DNA from: Flaccisagitta enflata
Lineage: Eukaryota > Chaetognatha > Sagittoidea > Aphragmophora
Reading direction: 5' to 3'
Assembly (NCBI GenBank): GCA_965153355.1
Contig: OZ231127.1
Location: forward strand, 36,952,001 to 37,016,000
Length of the DNA: 64,000 nt
Shown here: one piece after another, positions 55,906 to 64,000 of the stretch
Layout of the letters: each line of letters opens with the position of its first letter
How positions within the stretch are numbered: the first letter of the stretch is position 1
Notes under the pieces: generated by a model
Databases searched by the model: none
What the model was told of the DNA's origin: nothing
The model's input: the letters and a program-made list of their open reading frames with translations, nothing else
Program-made: the position numbers and the translations under genes

Positions 55906-56545
55906 TGCCGCGACCTGAAATCGAGGTACGAGAAAATAAGTCCGGAAAGTCCGCGGACACTCAAAATTGTCGGTCTTGGATTTCAATCAAAAAATAGACT
56001 AGGTAGGATACATGGTAAATCATAACAGAGATTTGGTCGTATTCTAGCAGGCTCTAATTTGTGAGTTTACCGTTATCAAACCCAGAGCGATTTTCATGTT
56101 GATGAAACTTTTTTTTTTAGATTTAGTGACTTAGGCTCGTAGAAAACTCTGGGCTCACCTGTGGCTGCATCACAAGATGTTTGCTCATCATGAAACATGA
56201 ATCGTAATCAAAGGTGAAGCACTACGTCTCAAAAAAAGCTAGAGGATTGCTCTTCTGTCATTGTCTCTCTGAGTGAAGTGCTCAGAGACAGACACACTGA
56301 AATACAAAATGACAGTGCCTTTTTGAAAGCATCTTATGGTATTCTTACTTTTGAAAAGAATTTAAACAACTACTGACCCAAAAACCCACATAATTCGCGA
56401 TGACTACATAAGAAATGATCGGTCAAATCTGTAGACCTCACATTTTACTATTGTTTGTGGAGTAAAGTTGCTTAAATTCATTAAAGAGAAGAAAAAGAGA
56501 AAATGGATAGTAAACTAAAAAATACGGTTCTTTCACCGAGATGTA

Positions 56546-56856
56546 CAGTCAATGGACAAAACATAATAGGTATATATATCATACCGTTGACTTTGATCCA
56601 ACTTACTGTTTACGAACAAAATATTGTTTGCAACAATCAGATGTTGAAATAACAGCCGGCTGTGATGAACAAAATCTTGTTTGGAATAACTGGTTGTTTG
56701 AATTACAGCCGGCTGTAATGCTCCAATTTTGTAAGATTACAGCCGGCTGTAACTTCAACCACCAGTTGTTGCATACAATATTTTGTTCATGAACAGTAAG
56801 TTGGATCAAAGTCAACGGTGTGATATATATACCTATTATGTTTTGTCTATTGACTG
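56546..56856. mobile_element. MITE 4, full fold-back with three 12-bp palindromes
   Basis: CAGTCAATGGACAAAACATAATAGG... and its complement ending GACTG (56856) pair over about 100 bases, flanked by TGTA on both sides (56542-56545, 56857-56860; TA target is the minimal reading). The centre holds three copies of ACAGCCGGCTGT (56652, 56705, 56739), each a perfect palindrome, and TTGT...ACAA sub-repeats. No ORF. Confidence 0.9.
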
Positions 56857-57234
56857 TGTATACTAACTAGTAGTTGAAAAAGCAATGGTAGGAATGCACA
56901 GTCTCACACGTTTTGACCCAAGCACTATACTGAATATAGTATATAGATAGATACCGCCTTTTATAGCGTCGCTAATCTTGGACTAAAACAATCTTAAAAA
57001 ATTAATAGAATACACCCTTTTTTTGTAAGAATTATTTTGTGCGCGCTCTTTTTCAAATCAATGATAGATCATATCATGCATTGGAGATAAGGTCTGAAAC
57101 CCTGATCATAGTTCTTTTTATCATATTTTTCAGTGAATTTTTACTAACGGATCTGATAGATTCCATATTGGTCTATCATTGGTGTCGGTCTTAAAACTGG
57201 CAATAGACCTCCCCTCGCATTTCGTTCCTCCATA

Positions 57235-57604
57235 AACAAGGCCAACACCTATAAGTCGCGTGCGAGACATAAATAACTTTTGATGACTTTTATTGACTCA
57301 AGATGACTTAAAATGACTCAGGACAACTTAAAATGACTTAAAAAGACCTAAAATGACTGAAATGACTATTTTGACCTATTTGACTTAAATGACTTAGAAT
57401 AACTTAAAATGACTTAGAATGACTTAGAATGACTTAGAATGACTTCGGATGACTTAGAATGACTTAAAATGCCTTAGAATGACTAAAAATATCTTAATGT
57501 ATAATAAAAAAGTAAAGTGTGATGGACGGACGGACGGACGGACGGACGGACGGACCGACGGACCGACAAAGCGGGTTGTAGAGTCGCGTGCACGCGACTA
57601 AAAA
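57235..57604 (+). mobile_element. D-type repeat with AATGACTTAA minisatellite
   Basis: Head AACAAGGCCAACACCTATAAGTCGCGTGCGAGAC, about 22 units of AATGACTTAA/GAATGACTTA, AAAAAAGTAAAGTGTGATGG, CGGA array, AAAGCGGGTTGTAGAG, perfect AGTCGCGTGCACGCGACT, A4. Head and tail match 36477; the interior unit order differs. Confidence 0.92.
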
Positions 57605-57957
57605 CAGAAAGATAAAAGTAAAAATGTAAGGAGAGACAGAAAAAAAAAGTAAGAGCCCCAGAGAATGAATGGATGAATGAATGAAGAAAAAAATTGAATA
57701 AAATGGGAAAAAAGTCCAAAGCGGCAAAACGCTGAATTGGAAAAGAGAGCGTCTTTCCTTTCTGCAGAAGCCGAGGAAAAGCGCAAAAAAATGGGGAAAA
57801 AAAGTAGTCAGAATAACAAAAAATGGAGAAAGAAGTGATTACATACACAAAAAAAAGGTCGGAATTCGGAAAGCACTTGCCCAGAGCACCGCAGCGCACA
57901 TTTTCCTCCGCTCGTTTGACCAAGAAATGAAAGAGGTGCTGTGGAAGAAGGAATGAA

Positions 57958-58217
57958 AACAAGGTCATTAGAATAAAGTCGCGTGCGTCGGAAAGTTGGA
58001 CAGCCAGACTGACAGACAGAAAGACAGACTGAATTCTTATTAAATGGCCTTGCTATTTGCCATCTACTTTATAAAGTGTTCTCTCTGTTATTCAAAAATG
58101 TAAAAAAAAACGCGAAAAAATGCCTTTGTGACAAGTGAACCGACAAATGGATGGACCAACAGACAGACAGACGGATCAAAAAGTGGCTTGTAGAGCCGCG
58201 GAGCGCGCCACTGAAAA
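57958..58217 (+). mobile_element. A-like repeat, strongly diverged
   Basis: AACAAGGTCATTAGAATAAAGTCGCGTGCG, GACAGACAGAAAGACAG, then after an AT-rich middle ATGGATGGACCAACAGACAGACAG, GTGGCTTGTAGAG, CCGCGGAGCGCGCCACTGAAAA. Stem weak. Confidence 0.6.
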
Positions 58218-58327
58218 CCGGACAAACCGACAGACTTGACTAGGAAAAGGCGGACAGACAGACTAACAGATTATGAGACAGAAAGACAAATGCAGATTAT
58301 ATCTGAGCCACAGAGACTAACAGAATC

Positions 58328-58332
<5 letters not shown>

Positions 58333-58376
<44 letters not shown>
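58333..58376. repeat. (GA)n microsatellite
   Basis: About 22 GA units. Confidence 0.95.
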
Positions 58377-58386
<10 letters not shown>

Positions 58387-58408
58387 AACCAAAGTAACCG
58401 TAGCTATA

Positions 58409-58618
58409 AACAAGGCCGGATACACGGCTACCGAAGTGGCGTGCGGGTGGGCAGGGGCCATATTTGAGGTCACCAGATCATTTGGGCAGGAGCAGTGAGC
58501 TTATAGAAATAGAATCATAAAAAAAGTAAAGTGTGACCAAGCAACCGACAGACCGACCGACCGACCGACCGACCGACGGACAAAGCGGGTTGTAGAGTTG
58601 CGTGCTCGCGACTAAAAA
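58409..58618 (+). mobile_element. complete A-type repeat
   Basis: Head AACAAGGCCGGATACACGGC, AAGTGGCGTGCGGGTGGGCAGGGGCC, GAGGTCACCAGATCATTTGG, CAGGAGCAGTGAGC, AAAAAGTAAAGTGTGACC, eight ACCG units, AAAGCGGGTTGTAGAG, AGTTGCGTGCTCGCGACT, A5. Closest to 50706. Confidence 0.93.
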
Positions 58619-58745
58619 GATAATGTAGACGGCTAGACGCGGTGTCTTTATTGGAAACATTGCCGGAAAACCATTCAGGATCTACGAAAAAAAAGAAGAA
58701 AAAAAAAAACAATAACAAAAATATAATATAATATAATATAAAGTA

Positions 58746-58815
58746 TAGCAACCAAAGCAGACCCCGGAGAGTCCATAACTACTATCTTGTTTTAGCAAGA
58801 TAGTAGTGGTTGCTA
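58746..58815. repeat. hairpin element sharing ends with 666-696
   Basis: AGCAACCAAAGCAGACCCCGGAGAGTCC also occurs, slightly changed, at 668-695. Here it is followed by CTACTATCTTG-TTTTAG-CAAGATAGTAG and GGTTGCTA, giving an 11-bp perfect stem and an outer AGCAACC/GGTTGCT pair. Confidence 0.65.
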
Positions 58816-58979
58816 CCAGTACAAAAATTTTGAACGAAATTAATAATATTCGTTTTTCTTCACGCCTTCACAAGTTGATATGCTTAGATTTGTAGATTAT
58901 GCCAGTCCCAATCGATTCCAATTTACAAACTAACTCCACTGAGTTGATGTTGTCATTGTCGTTGTCATTGTCGTTGTTG

Positions 58980-59075
58980 CTGATATTGCCTATTTTGTCG
59001 CTGTTGTTGTCATTGTCATTGTTGAAAGAGTTGTTGCTGAAGACATCAGTGTTTTTGGTGTCAACGCAGCTATCG
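58980..59075. repeat. segment duplicated at 59709-59795
   Basis: GATATTGCCTATTTTGTCGCTG...ATCAGTGTTTTTGGTGTC matches GATATCGCCTATTTTGTTGCTG...ATCGGTGTTTTTGGTGTC, about 730 bases apart in direct orientation. Confidence 0.8.
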
Positions 59076-59098
59076 CCGTTGTTGTTGCTGCATGTAAC

Positions 59099-59265
59099 TC
59101 TGCAGCTGTCGCCGCTGCTGTCGCCGCCGCTGTCGCCGCAGCTGTCGCCGCAGCCATCGCCTCAGCTGTCGCCGCTAATATCGCCGCAGCTGCCGCCGCA
59201 GCTGTCACCGCAGCTGTCGCTGCGGCTGTCACCGCGGCTGTCGCCGTGGCTGTTGCCATCATTGA
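59099..59265. repeat. (CAGCTGTCGCCG)n 12-bp minisatellite
   Basis: About 13 units. The Ala-rich minus ORF and Leu/Ser/Pro plus ORF arise from it. Confidence 0.92.
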
Positions 59266-59576
59266 CGCTGTCGTTGATGCTTTTGTTGATGTCCTTTTTT
59301 TATGTTGCTGTTTCTGATGTTAGCGCTGCCCAGTTCAAACGTAATGGATCCCATCTGTAATAGAAAGAAGACAGCGGCAGACAAACCCCAACAGAACCTT
59401 GTCTAGTGGCGTTTGGTTCATCCTATAGAATCAGTGATGGATAGAAACATACCGGCAACGGCCTGAAAGAAACAGGCCGTAAAAGATGAATTGCCCGATG
59501 GTTTCAAGGTGAATAATTTCCTTGTAGCAAGTTTGTTAGAACGTTTGTACTGCCAACATGTGGAATATTTCTTTTG

Positions 59577-59720
59577 ATTGTTGTTGTTGCTGTTGTTGCC
59601 GCTGTTGCTGTTGTTGTTGTTGCTGTTGTTGCTGTTGTTACTGTTGTCAATGCTTAATATGATATTGTCATTGTTGTTGTCATTGTTGCTGTCATTGTTG
59701 TTGTTGTTGATATCGCCTAT
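59577..59720. repeat. (TTG)n with GCT and TCA variants
   Basis: TTGTTGCTGTTG-type triplets, then GTCATTGTTGTT blocks. Confidence 0.9.
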
Positions 59721-59862
59721 TTTGTTGCTGTTGTTGTCATTGTCATTGTCATTATTGATAAAGTTCCAATATCATCGGTGTTTTTGGTGTCGCCGTTGCT
59801 GTTTCCATATGTTTCGCCGTAATTGTCGCCAAAGCGGTCGTTTGTTGTTGTTGTTATTAAAA

Positions 59863-59901
59863 CAAACTTTTTCGACAAACTTTTTCGACAAACTTTTTCG
59901 A
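59863..59901. repeat. 13-bp tandem repeat (CAAACTTTTTCGA)3
   Basis: Three exact copies. Confidence 0.95.
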
Positions 59902-60118
59902 CAGTAAGAATTGCTTTCTTTATTGCACGCCGGACAACGCTTAAGAACGCCTAAACAGTCAGGTGCAAATCCAACAGCCATGAAAAGATTCGGCTTGAAA
60001 TCCAACAATAAATAATTGTGCAATCTGTTTGCATTTGTCGCAAACGACTCGTATGGCTGGGAATGGGATATTGTCAATGGCGTTGTTTAAAACCGGGCAG
60101 AGAAAATTTGCTTCATTT

Positions 60119-60425
60119 CTAAGTCGCGGATATTCAATCTGTACCATACGTTGTTGGTCCGTCAGTCTGTCAGCTGGCACGTTGGTCGGTCTGTCCATCA
60201 GACCGTTAGTCACACTTTTATTTTTTTTTAATCGTGTTTTAGACCATCATTTTGGAGGTCACAATCTAGTCATTTACAGGCCATTTGAGTAATTTCCGAG
60301 GTCACTTAAGCAATAAATGCCATAATGGAACAAAGGTCGATTAGGTCATTATAATGTCTTTTAACAGCATTTAAGTAATTTTAGTCTAGTCAGTAGTATC
60401 AAATAGGTCAATTAAGTCAATCCTC
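60119..60425 (-). mobile_element. D-like repeat, degenerate
   Basis: Plus strand: CTAAGTCGCGGATATTCAATC (half hairpin), GGTCCGTCAGTCTGTC...GGTCGGTCTGTCC, GTCACACTTTTATTTTTTTTTAATCG, then interior with GGTCATTTAAGTAATT-like repeats. No head found. Confidence 0.5.
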
Positions 60426-60513
60426 AATTGATTTCAAAAGCACCAAAATTCTTAATGTACGTTGAATAAATGAATAAGACACTTCTGTCCCACTCGTATT
60501 TGGTCCGGAATCT

Positions 60514-60702
60514 AACAAGGCTGGATACACGGCTACCCCAGATAGGGGCCATATTTGAGGTTACTAGAGCATTTGGGCAGGAGCAGTGAAGCCAAAGACA
60601 AAAAAAAAATAAAGTGTGACGGATGGACTTATGGACCCATGGACGGACCTACAGACCGACGAACAAAGCGGGGTGAAGAGTCGCGTAGCTCGCGACTAAA
60701 AA
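60514..60702 (+). mobile_element. A-type repeat lacking the 5' motif
   Basis: Head AACAAGGCTGGATACACGGCTACCCCAG jumps straight to ATAGGGGCCATATTTGAGG, so TCGCGTGCGGGTGGGC is deleted. The remainder is complete, ending AGTCGCGTAGCTCGCGACT-AAAAA. Confidence 0.9.
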
Positions 60703-61237
60703 GGGCAATTTGACCTTGAACAGCGCAAAATGCAGAATGGCCGAAAGAAAATGGGATTGCTGCAACCAAGACTGAATTGCACAGTTGGGAAAATCTTGAG
60801 TTATCATCGCCATCGTCAAATTAATCTTCTTGATTCTAACCGCAACGACTAATAGAACCATCATGATCAACCTCGTCTCGTCTATAGCTGTTGGTAATCA
60901 TCGGATGAAAGACTGACAAGAAAAAGATGATGATGTTGAAAATAGATTCAAGGTCGTAATCCGTAAATCCGTAAAATGGGTTTAGACTCCCGTTAGAAGT
61001 ATGCCCCACCATGTTGGATATTAAAATGCGCCACGCGTTATCGATGGCACACTTCTCTCACCGTCACTATTATCATTATTATTATTACCATCATCATATA
61101 TTTTTCGCCACCGTTTCGAGGTCAAAGAACTACTTTTGAAATCTTAACTCTCCTACAAATCCAGCACACCTTTCAAGAGAGGCCTCGTCCCGGACTCAAA
61201 GACCGATCCCATTTTCGCATTCTTCCGTTTTCGCTTG

Positions 61238-61454
61238 TTAGTCGCGTGCTACGCGACTCTACACCCCGCTTTGTCGGTCCGTCCCTCCGTCCGTCGGTCT
61301 GTCCGTCCGTCCGTCCGTCCATCCATCACACTTTACTTTTTTTTGGTTTTTGCGATCTATGGCCTCACTGCTCCAGCCCAAATGATCAAGTGACCACAAA
61401 TACAGCCCCTGCCCACCCACACGCGACTGGGGTAGCCGTGTATCCGGCCTTGTT
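61238..61454 (-). mobile_element. complete A-type repeat
   Basis: Plus strand: TTAGTCGCGTGCTACGCGACTCTACACCCCGCTTTG, GGTCCGTCCGTC array, CACACTTTACTTTTTTTTGG, CACTGCTCCAGCCC, GCCCCTGCCCACCCACACGCGACTGGGGTAGCCGTGTATCC, GGCCTTGTT. Confidence 0.93.
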
Positions 61455-61960
61455 TCCTTTGAATCTCGCCACTTTTACCGTTCTAAAGGATCTCGTTTGT
61501 CATTTCCCGAGCGCACATCTCTCCCTCAGCTCAGCCTTGATGATAGCTATTGGATGTTTATGTTTGACCATAAATGTAAACATTTCTTGTTTGAATATTT
61601 GTTAATAATCCAGTAAAAGCGAAGATCAGACTGTCAGAGGTATAAAAAATTTTTTTGTAAATGATGAAAATCAATCAATCAGTCTTTTTTCGTCTTCCCT
61701 TTCTCTCTAATCCCGAGATACTCTCCTTCTCCCCTCTCTCCTTCTGTTTTTCACTTTATGTTATGGCGTTTGTTTTCAAGATTTTGGTGACTTATCAGTC
61801 CATTTCCTCTCGTATTTGATTCTATTGTAACCAACACACCCCGTGCAAGTTATGTCTCCTGTAAGTACAATGACATCACAATCGACAATCATAAATTTGT
61901 TTCTGAGCTATAAGAGTATAACGATCTCCATCTTATCGAGGATCTGTTAAATCAAAAGCG
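61455..61960. other. spacer, nothing recognised
   Basis: T-rich, no ORF of note, no repeat family seen. Confidence 0.4.
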
Positions 61961-61965
61961 CAGTT

Positions 61966-62144
61966 TTTTTTTCACACCCCACTTTGTCTGTCTCTCTCCG
62001 TCGGTTGGTCGGTCCCCATTTTACTTCTTCGGCGTTTTTGAGCGTTTTGAGCTCACTGCTCCTGCCCAAATGCCCCAGTGACCTTCTCCATCACTGCCCC
62101 TGCCCACCCGTACGCGACTAGGGTAGCCGTGTATCCGGCCTTGT
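61966..62144 (-). mobile_element. A-type repeat lacking its hairpin
   Basis: Plus strand begins TTTTTTTTCACACCCCACTTTG with no AGTCGCG stem, then GTCGGTTGGTCGG, CCATTTTACTTC, CACTGCTCCTGCCC, CCCCTGCCCACCCGTACGCGACTAGGGTAGCCGTGTATCCGGCCTTGTT. The hairpin is precisely absent. Confidence 0.85.
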
Positions 62145-62720
62145 TTATTTCTTATTTCTCATTTCTGACCTTGGAGAGATCGTAAATAAAACCAAGTATG
62201 CATGTTCAGTATTTCTTCACTGTGTAAGTTTCCAAAGATTTACTTCGCATACTTCAATATTTCGATATTTGAGCTATGCCTGGCTACTATAGGACAGACT
62301 AATTGATAGACAGAGATTCTTGTGGGGATGCCCGGACGCGTCTGGAGGTGCGAAAAATTCACCGGTAAGCCGTAAGCAGTCGATAATGTCAGTTTGGAAT
62401 TCTAGCCACAACTACCCTGACAGGTTTGTTAAAGAAATGGATCACTAATCGCTCGTTTGCTAAAAGAATCTAGAATATTATACGCCGTCCAATCGACTTA
62501 TAAAATGCCGCACTGGCAAGATTGAAAAAGAGAAGCAGATCCAGCTGATTCCCTCTCTGACTCTCCAGACAAGAAATTGCGCAGTAAAAAAATTTAGTCG
62601 GATTCCTTAACTGGAATTCGAGAAAAAGCTTGGAAAATTGATGGGCGAAAGAAGCTAGAAGTCCGTCAGGGAACTAAAAAAGAGAAGAATTGATTACATG
62701 GGTGTACGGGGAAGGACGTC
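62145..62720. other. spacer with short F-like remnant
   Basis: GGACAGACTAATTGATAGACAGAG...GGATGCCCGGACGCGTCTGG near 62290-62352 may be a very old array plus AGACGCG-type hairpin. Otherwise no gene or repeat recognised. Confidence 0.35.
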
Positions 62721-62742
62721 AGGGACGTCGGCCGACGTCCCT
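62721..62742. repeat. 22-bp perfect palindrome
   Basis: AGGGACGTCGG followed immediately by its exact reverse complement, with no loop. A further GACGTC copy lies 7 bases upstream. GC-rich island in AT-rich surroundings. Confidence 0.9.
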
Positions 62743-62744
62743 GT

Positions 62745-63290
62745 TTGTCGGACTTACACCCCTGATGGAATTAAGCCCATGTAGAAAAAGAAGGCAAAAA
62801 AACAGTAGGAGAAAAAGCATATTCAGGGAAAGAATGAGAGAGAATGTGGGGTTTTTCCTAACAAATTACGCTGTCATTTCTTGCATGAGAGTGTAATTCA
62901 AGATTTGAAATAAATAAACAAGTGATATAGCTTGTCGGGCTTGAAGCTCTGTCGGACTTGAAACTGGTTGCCGACGGTCCTTTGAGATTCCGCGCCATGA
63001 AAAGGACAAAGTGACTTTCTCTCTTTGCTCGCTTGCTCGTAGACACTAGACAACTGCAATCAACAGACCGAGTAATGATACAAGCATCGCATTGGTCCGT
63101 AACACCTCTTCCGTCATCGGGAAAATTGGCTAGTGACATACCATTTTCATCGGGAAAAGTAAACATATTCTTTCAGACTTTCACTGATCATTGAAAGAGG
63201 TGTTAATCAGAAGTTACCATCGTGACTTGCTTGCTCGTATGCTCGCTTGTTCATGTTTGCAATATATTGCCTATTTTCCCGAGCCCAAAA
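62745..63290. other. spacer, nothing firm
   Basis: Contains TTGTCGGACTTACA and CTGTCGGACTTGAAACTGG-type short repeats (about 62747, 62932 and 62951). The minus ORF 62858-63166 is not repetitive, but no domain was recognised. Confidence 0.35.
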
Positions 63291-63297
63291 ACATCAT

Positions 63298-63482
63298 ATA
63301 GGTGATTTGGGTGGATTTAGGGGGTCGGTGACAGTCTGGTGAAATAAATTTTGTCGAGTGGCCTAAACAAGCACTCTATAGGTGATTTGGGTGGATTTAG
63401 GGGGTCGGTGACTGTCTGGTGAAATGAACTTCGTTGAGTGGCCTAAACAAGCACTGTGTGAGTGGCCTAAACAAGCACTGTG
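63298..63482. repeat. 80-bp tandem duplication plus partial units
   Basis: ATAGGTGATTTGGGTGGATT starts at 63298 and 63378. GAGTGGCCTAAACAAGCACT occurs at about 63355, 63436 and 63459, the last as a 23-base partial unit. Confidence 0.93.
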
Positions 63483-63712
63483 CATCACTCCATAATCAGA
63501 AGAGACATGGACAAAATTCGAATTATCGGGTGACGTAGAAGAGAAGCCAATTCGCAACAAACAAAAGCAAAAGCTAATTGATTATCGAGAAAAGGCGTGA
63601 GAACCAGCATAGAATAAGAAAACACAAACACGAACACACACACACACACACAAAAGAGTGTGGGTGTTTGTTAGCCTGGTTGAGAGTCTCAGTAAGTGTG
63701 TGTGAGTGTGCG

Positions 63713-63882
<170 letters not shown>

Positions 63883-64000
63883 TTTGTTTTTCACGGATTT
63901 TTGGGTATTGATTTTTTTTAAGCCGTTGACCGACGAACATAAAAAGCCACAGAGAGAGAAATTATTTATGAAACTTAAGTGAATCAATTTTTTTGAAAAA

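Noticed and set aside
59042-59340. Leu/Ser/Pro-rich 153-codon plus ORF (58899-59360)
   Set aside because: Built from TTG and CAGCTGTCGCCG repeats; the unique ends are short and unrecognised.

Overview
This window looks like non-coding nuclear DNA of a eukaryote, most likely an invertebrate animal. It holds hundreds-of-bases-long microsatellites (GA, GT, TTG, TTTG, TATC, GAAAA), tRNA-like SINE sequences, Tc1/mariner-type MITEs with TA target duplications, a decayed LTR-retrotransposon-like block, and dozens of short non-autonomous repeats built around a (GGAC/CGAC)n tetranucleotide array. I found no intact host gene that I would defend and no bacterial operon structure. Repeats with a (GTCY)n/(ACGG)n core are known from bivalves (pearl) and flies (DINE-1/mini-me). 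This makes a mollusc or other invertebrate plausible, but the species cannot be read from the sequence.

Layout. 1-2,200 is dominated by simple repeats, including a near-perfect AC/AT/GT palindrome. About 2,560-14,400 is compositionally different: A- and C-rich on the plus strand, almost free of microsatellites, with many short plus-strand ORFs in tandem. Near its 3' part the order RNase H-like, H2C2-like zinc region, integrase core-like sequence can be read at about 9.86-11.3 kb, so this is a broken Ty3/gypsy-like retroelement. Its 5-kb upstream part encodes coherent but unrecognised protein fragments, and its downstream part has a 9-residue repeat and membrane-segment fragments. A TATA-type core promoter is visible at 15,156.

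From 15.3 kb to the end, the DNA is a mosaic of one repeat superfamily plus satellites and fold-back elements. I call its variants A-F. All run from a head AACAAG(G/T), through a short stem-like motif, a G-rich GTGGGCAGG block, a GGAC/CGAC array and (A)CAAAG, to a terminal hairpin followed by AAAA. The hairpin stem differs between variants by paired changes (AGTCGCG/CGCGACT, AGTTGCG/CGCAACT, AGGTGCG/CGCACCT, AGATGCG/CGCATCT), and the 5' motif usually carries the same version as the 3' stem. This concerted pattern, together with a natural empty site at 42.7 kb, is the most interesting signal. It resembles the subterminal-repeat-plus-3'-hairpin layout of Helentron-associated elements (HINEs). 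Other mobile pieces are four Tc1/mariner-like or fold-back MITEs (two with tRNA-like sequence inside), one MITE with an 8-bp target duplication at 35.7 kb, a tRNA-derived SINE at 29.4 kb and several long inverted repeats.

Because these are non-autonomous repeats and decayed copies, there is no working pathway to describe. The only functional logic visible is structural: hairpins, terminal inverted repeats, Pol III-type boxes and one Pol II-type promoter. Many long ORFs here are artefacts of microsatellites and minisatellites and were left out. Coordinates of degenerate repeats are good to about 5-10 bases.
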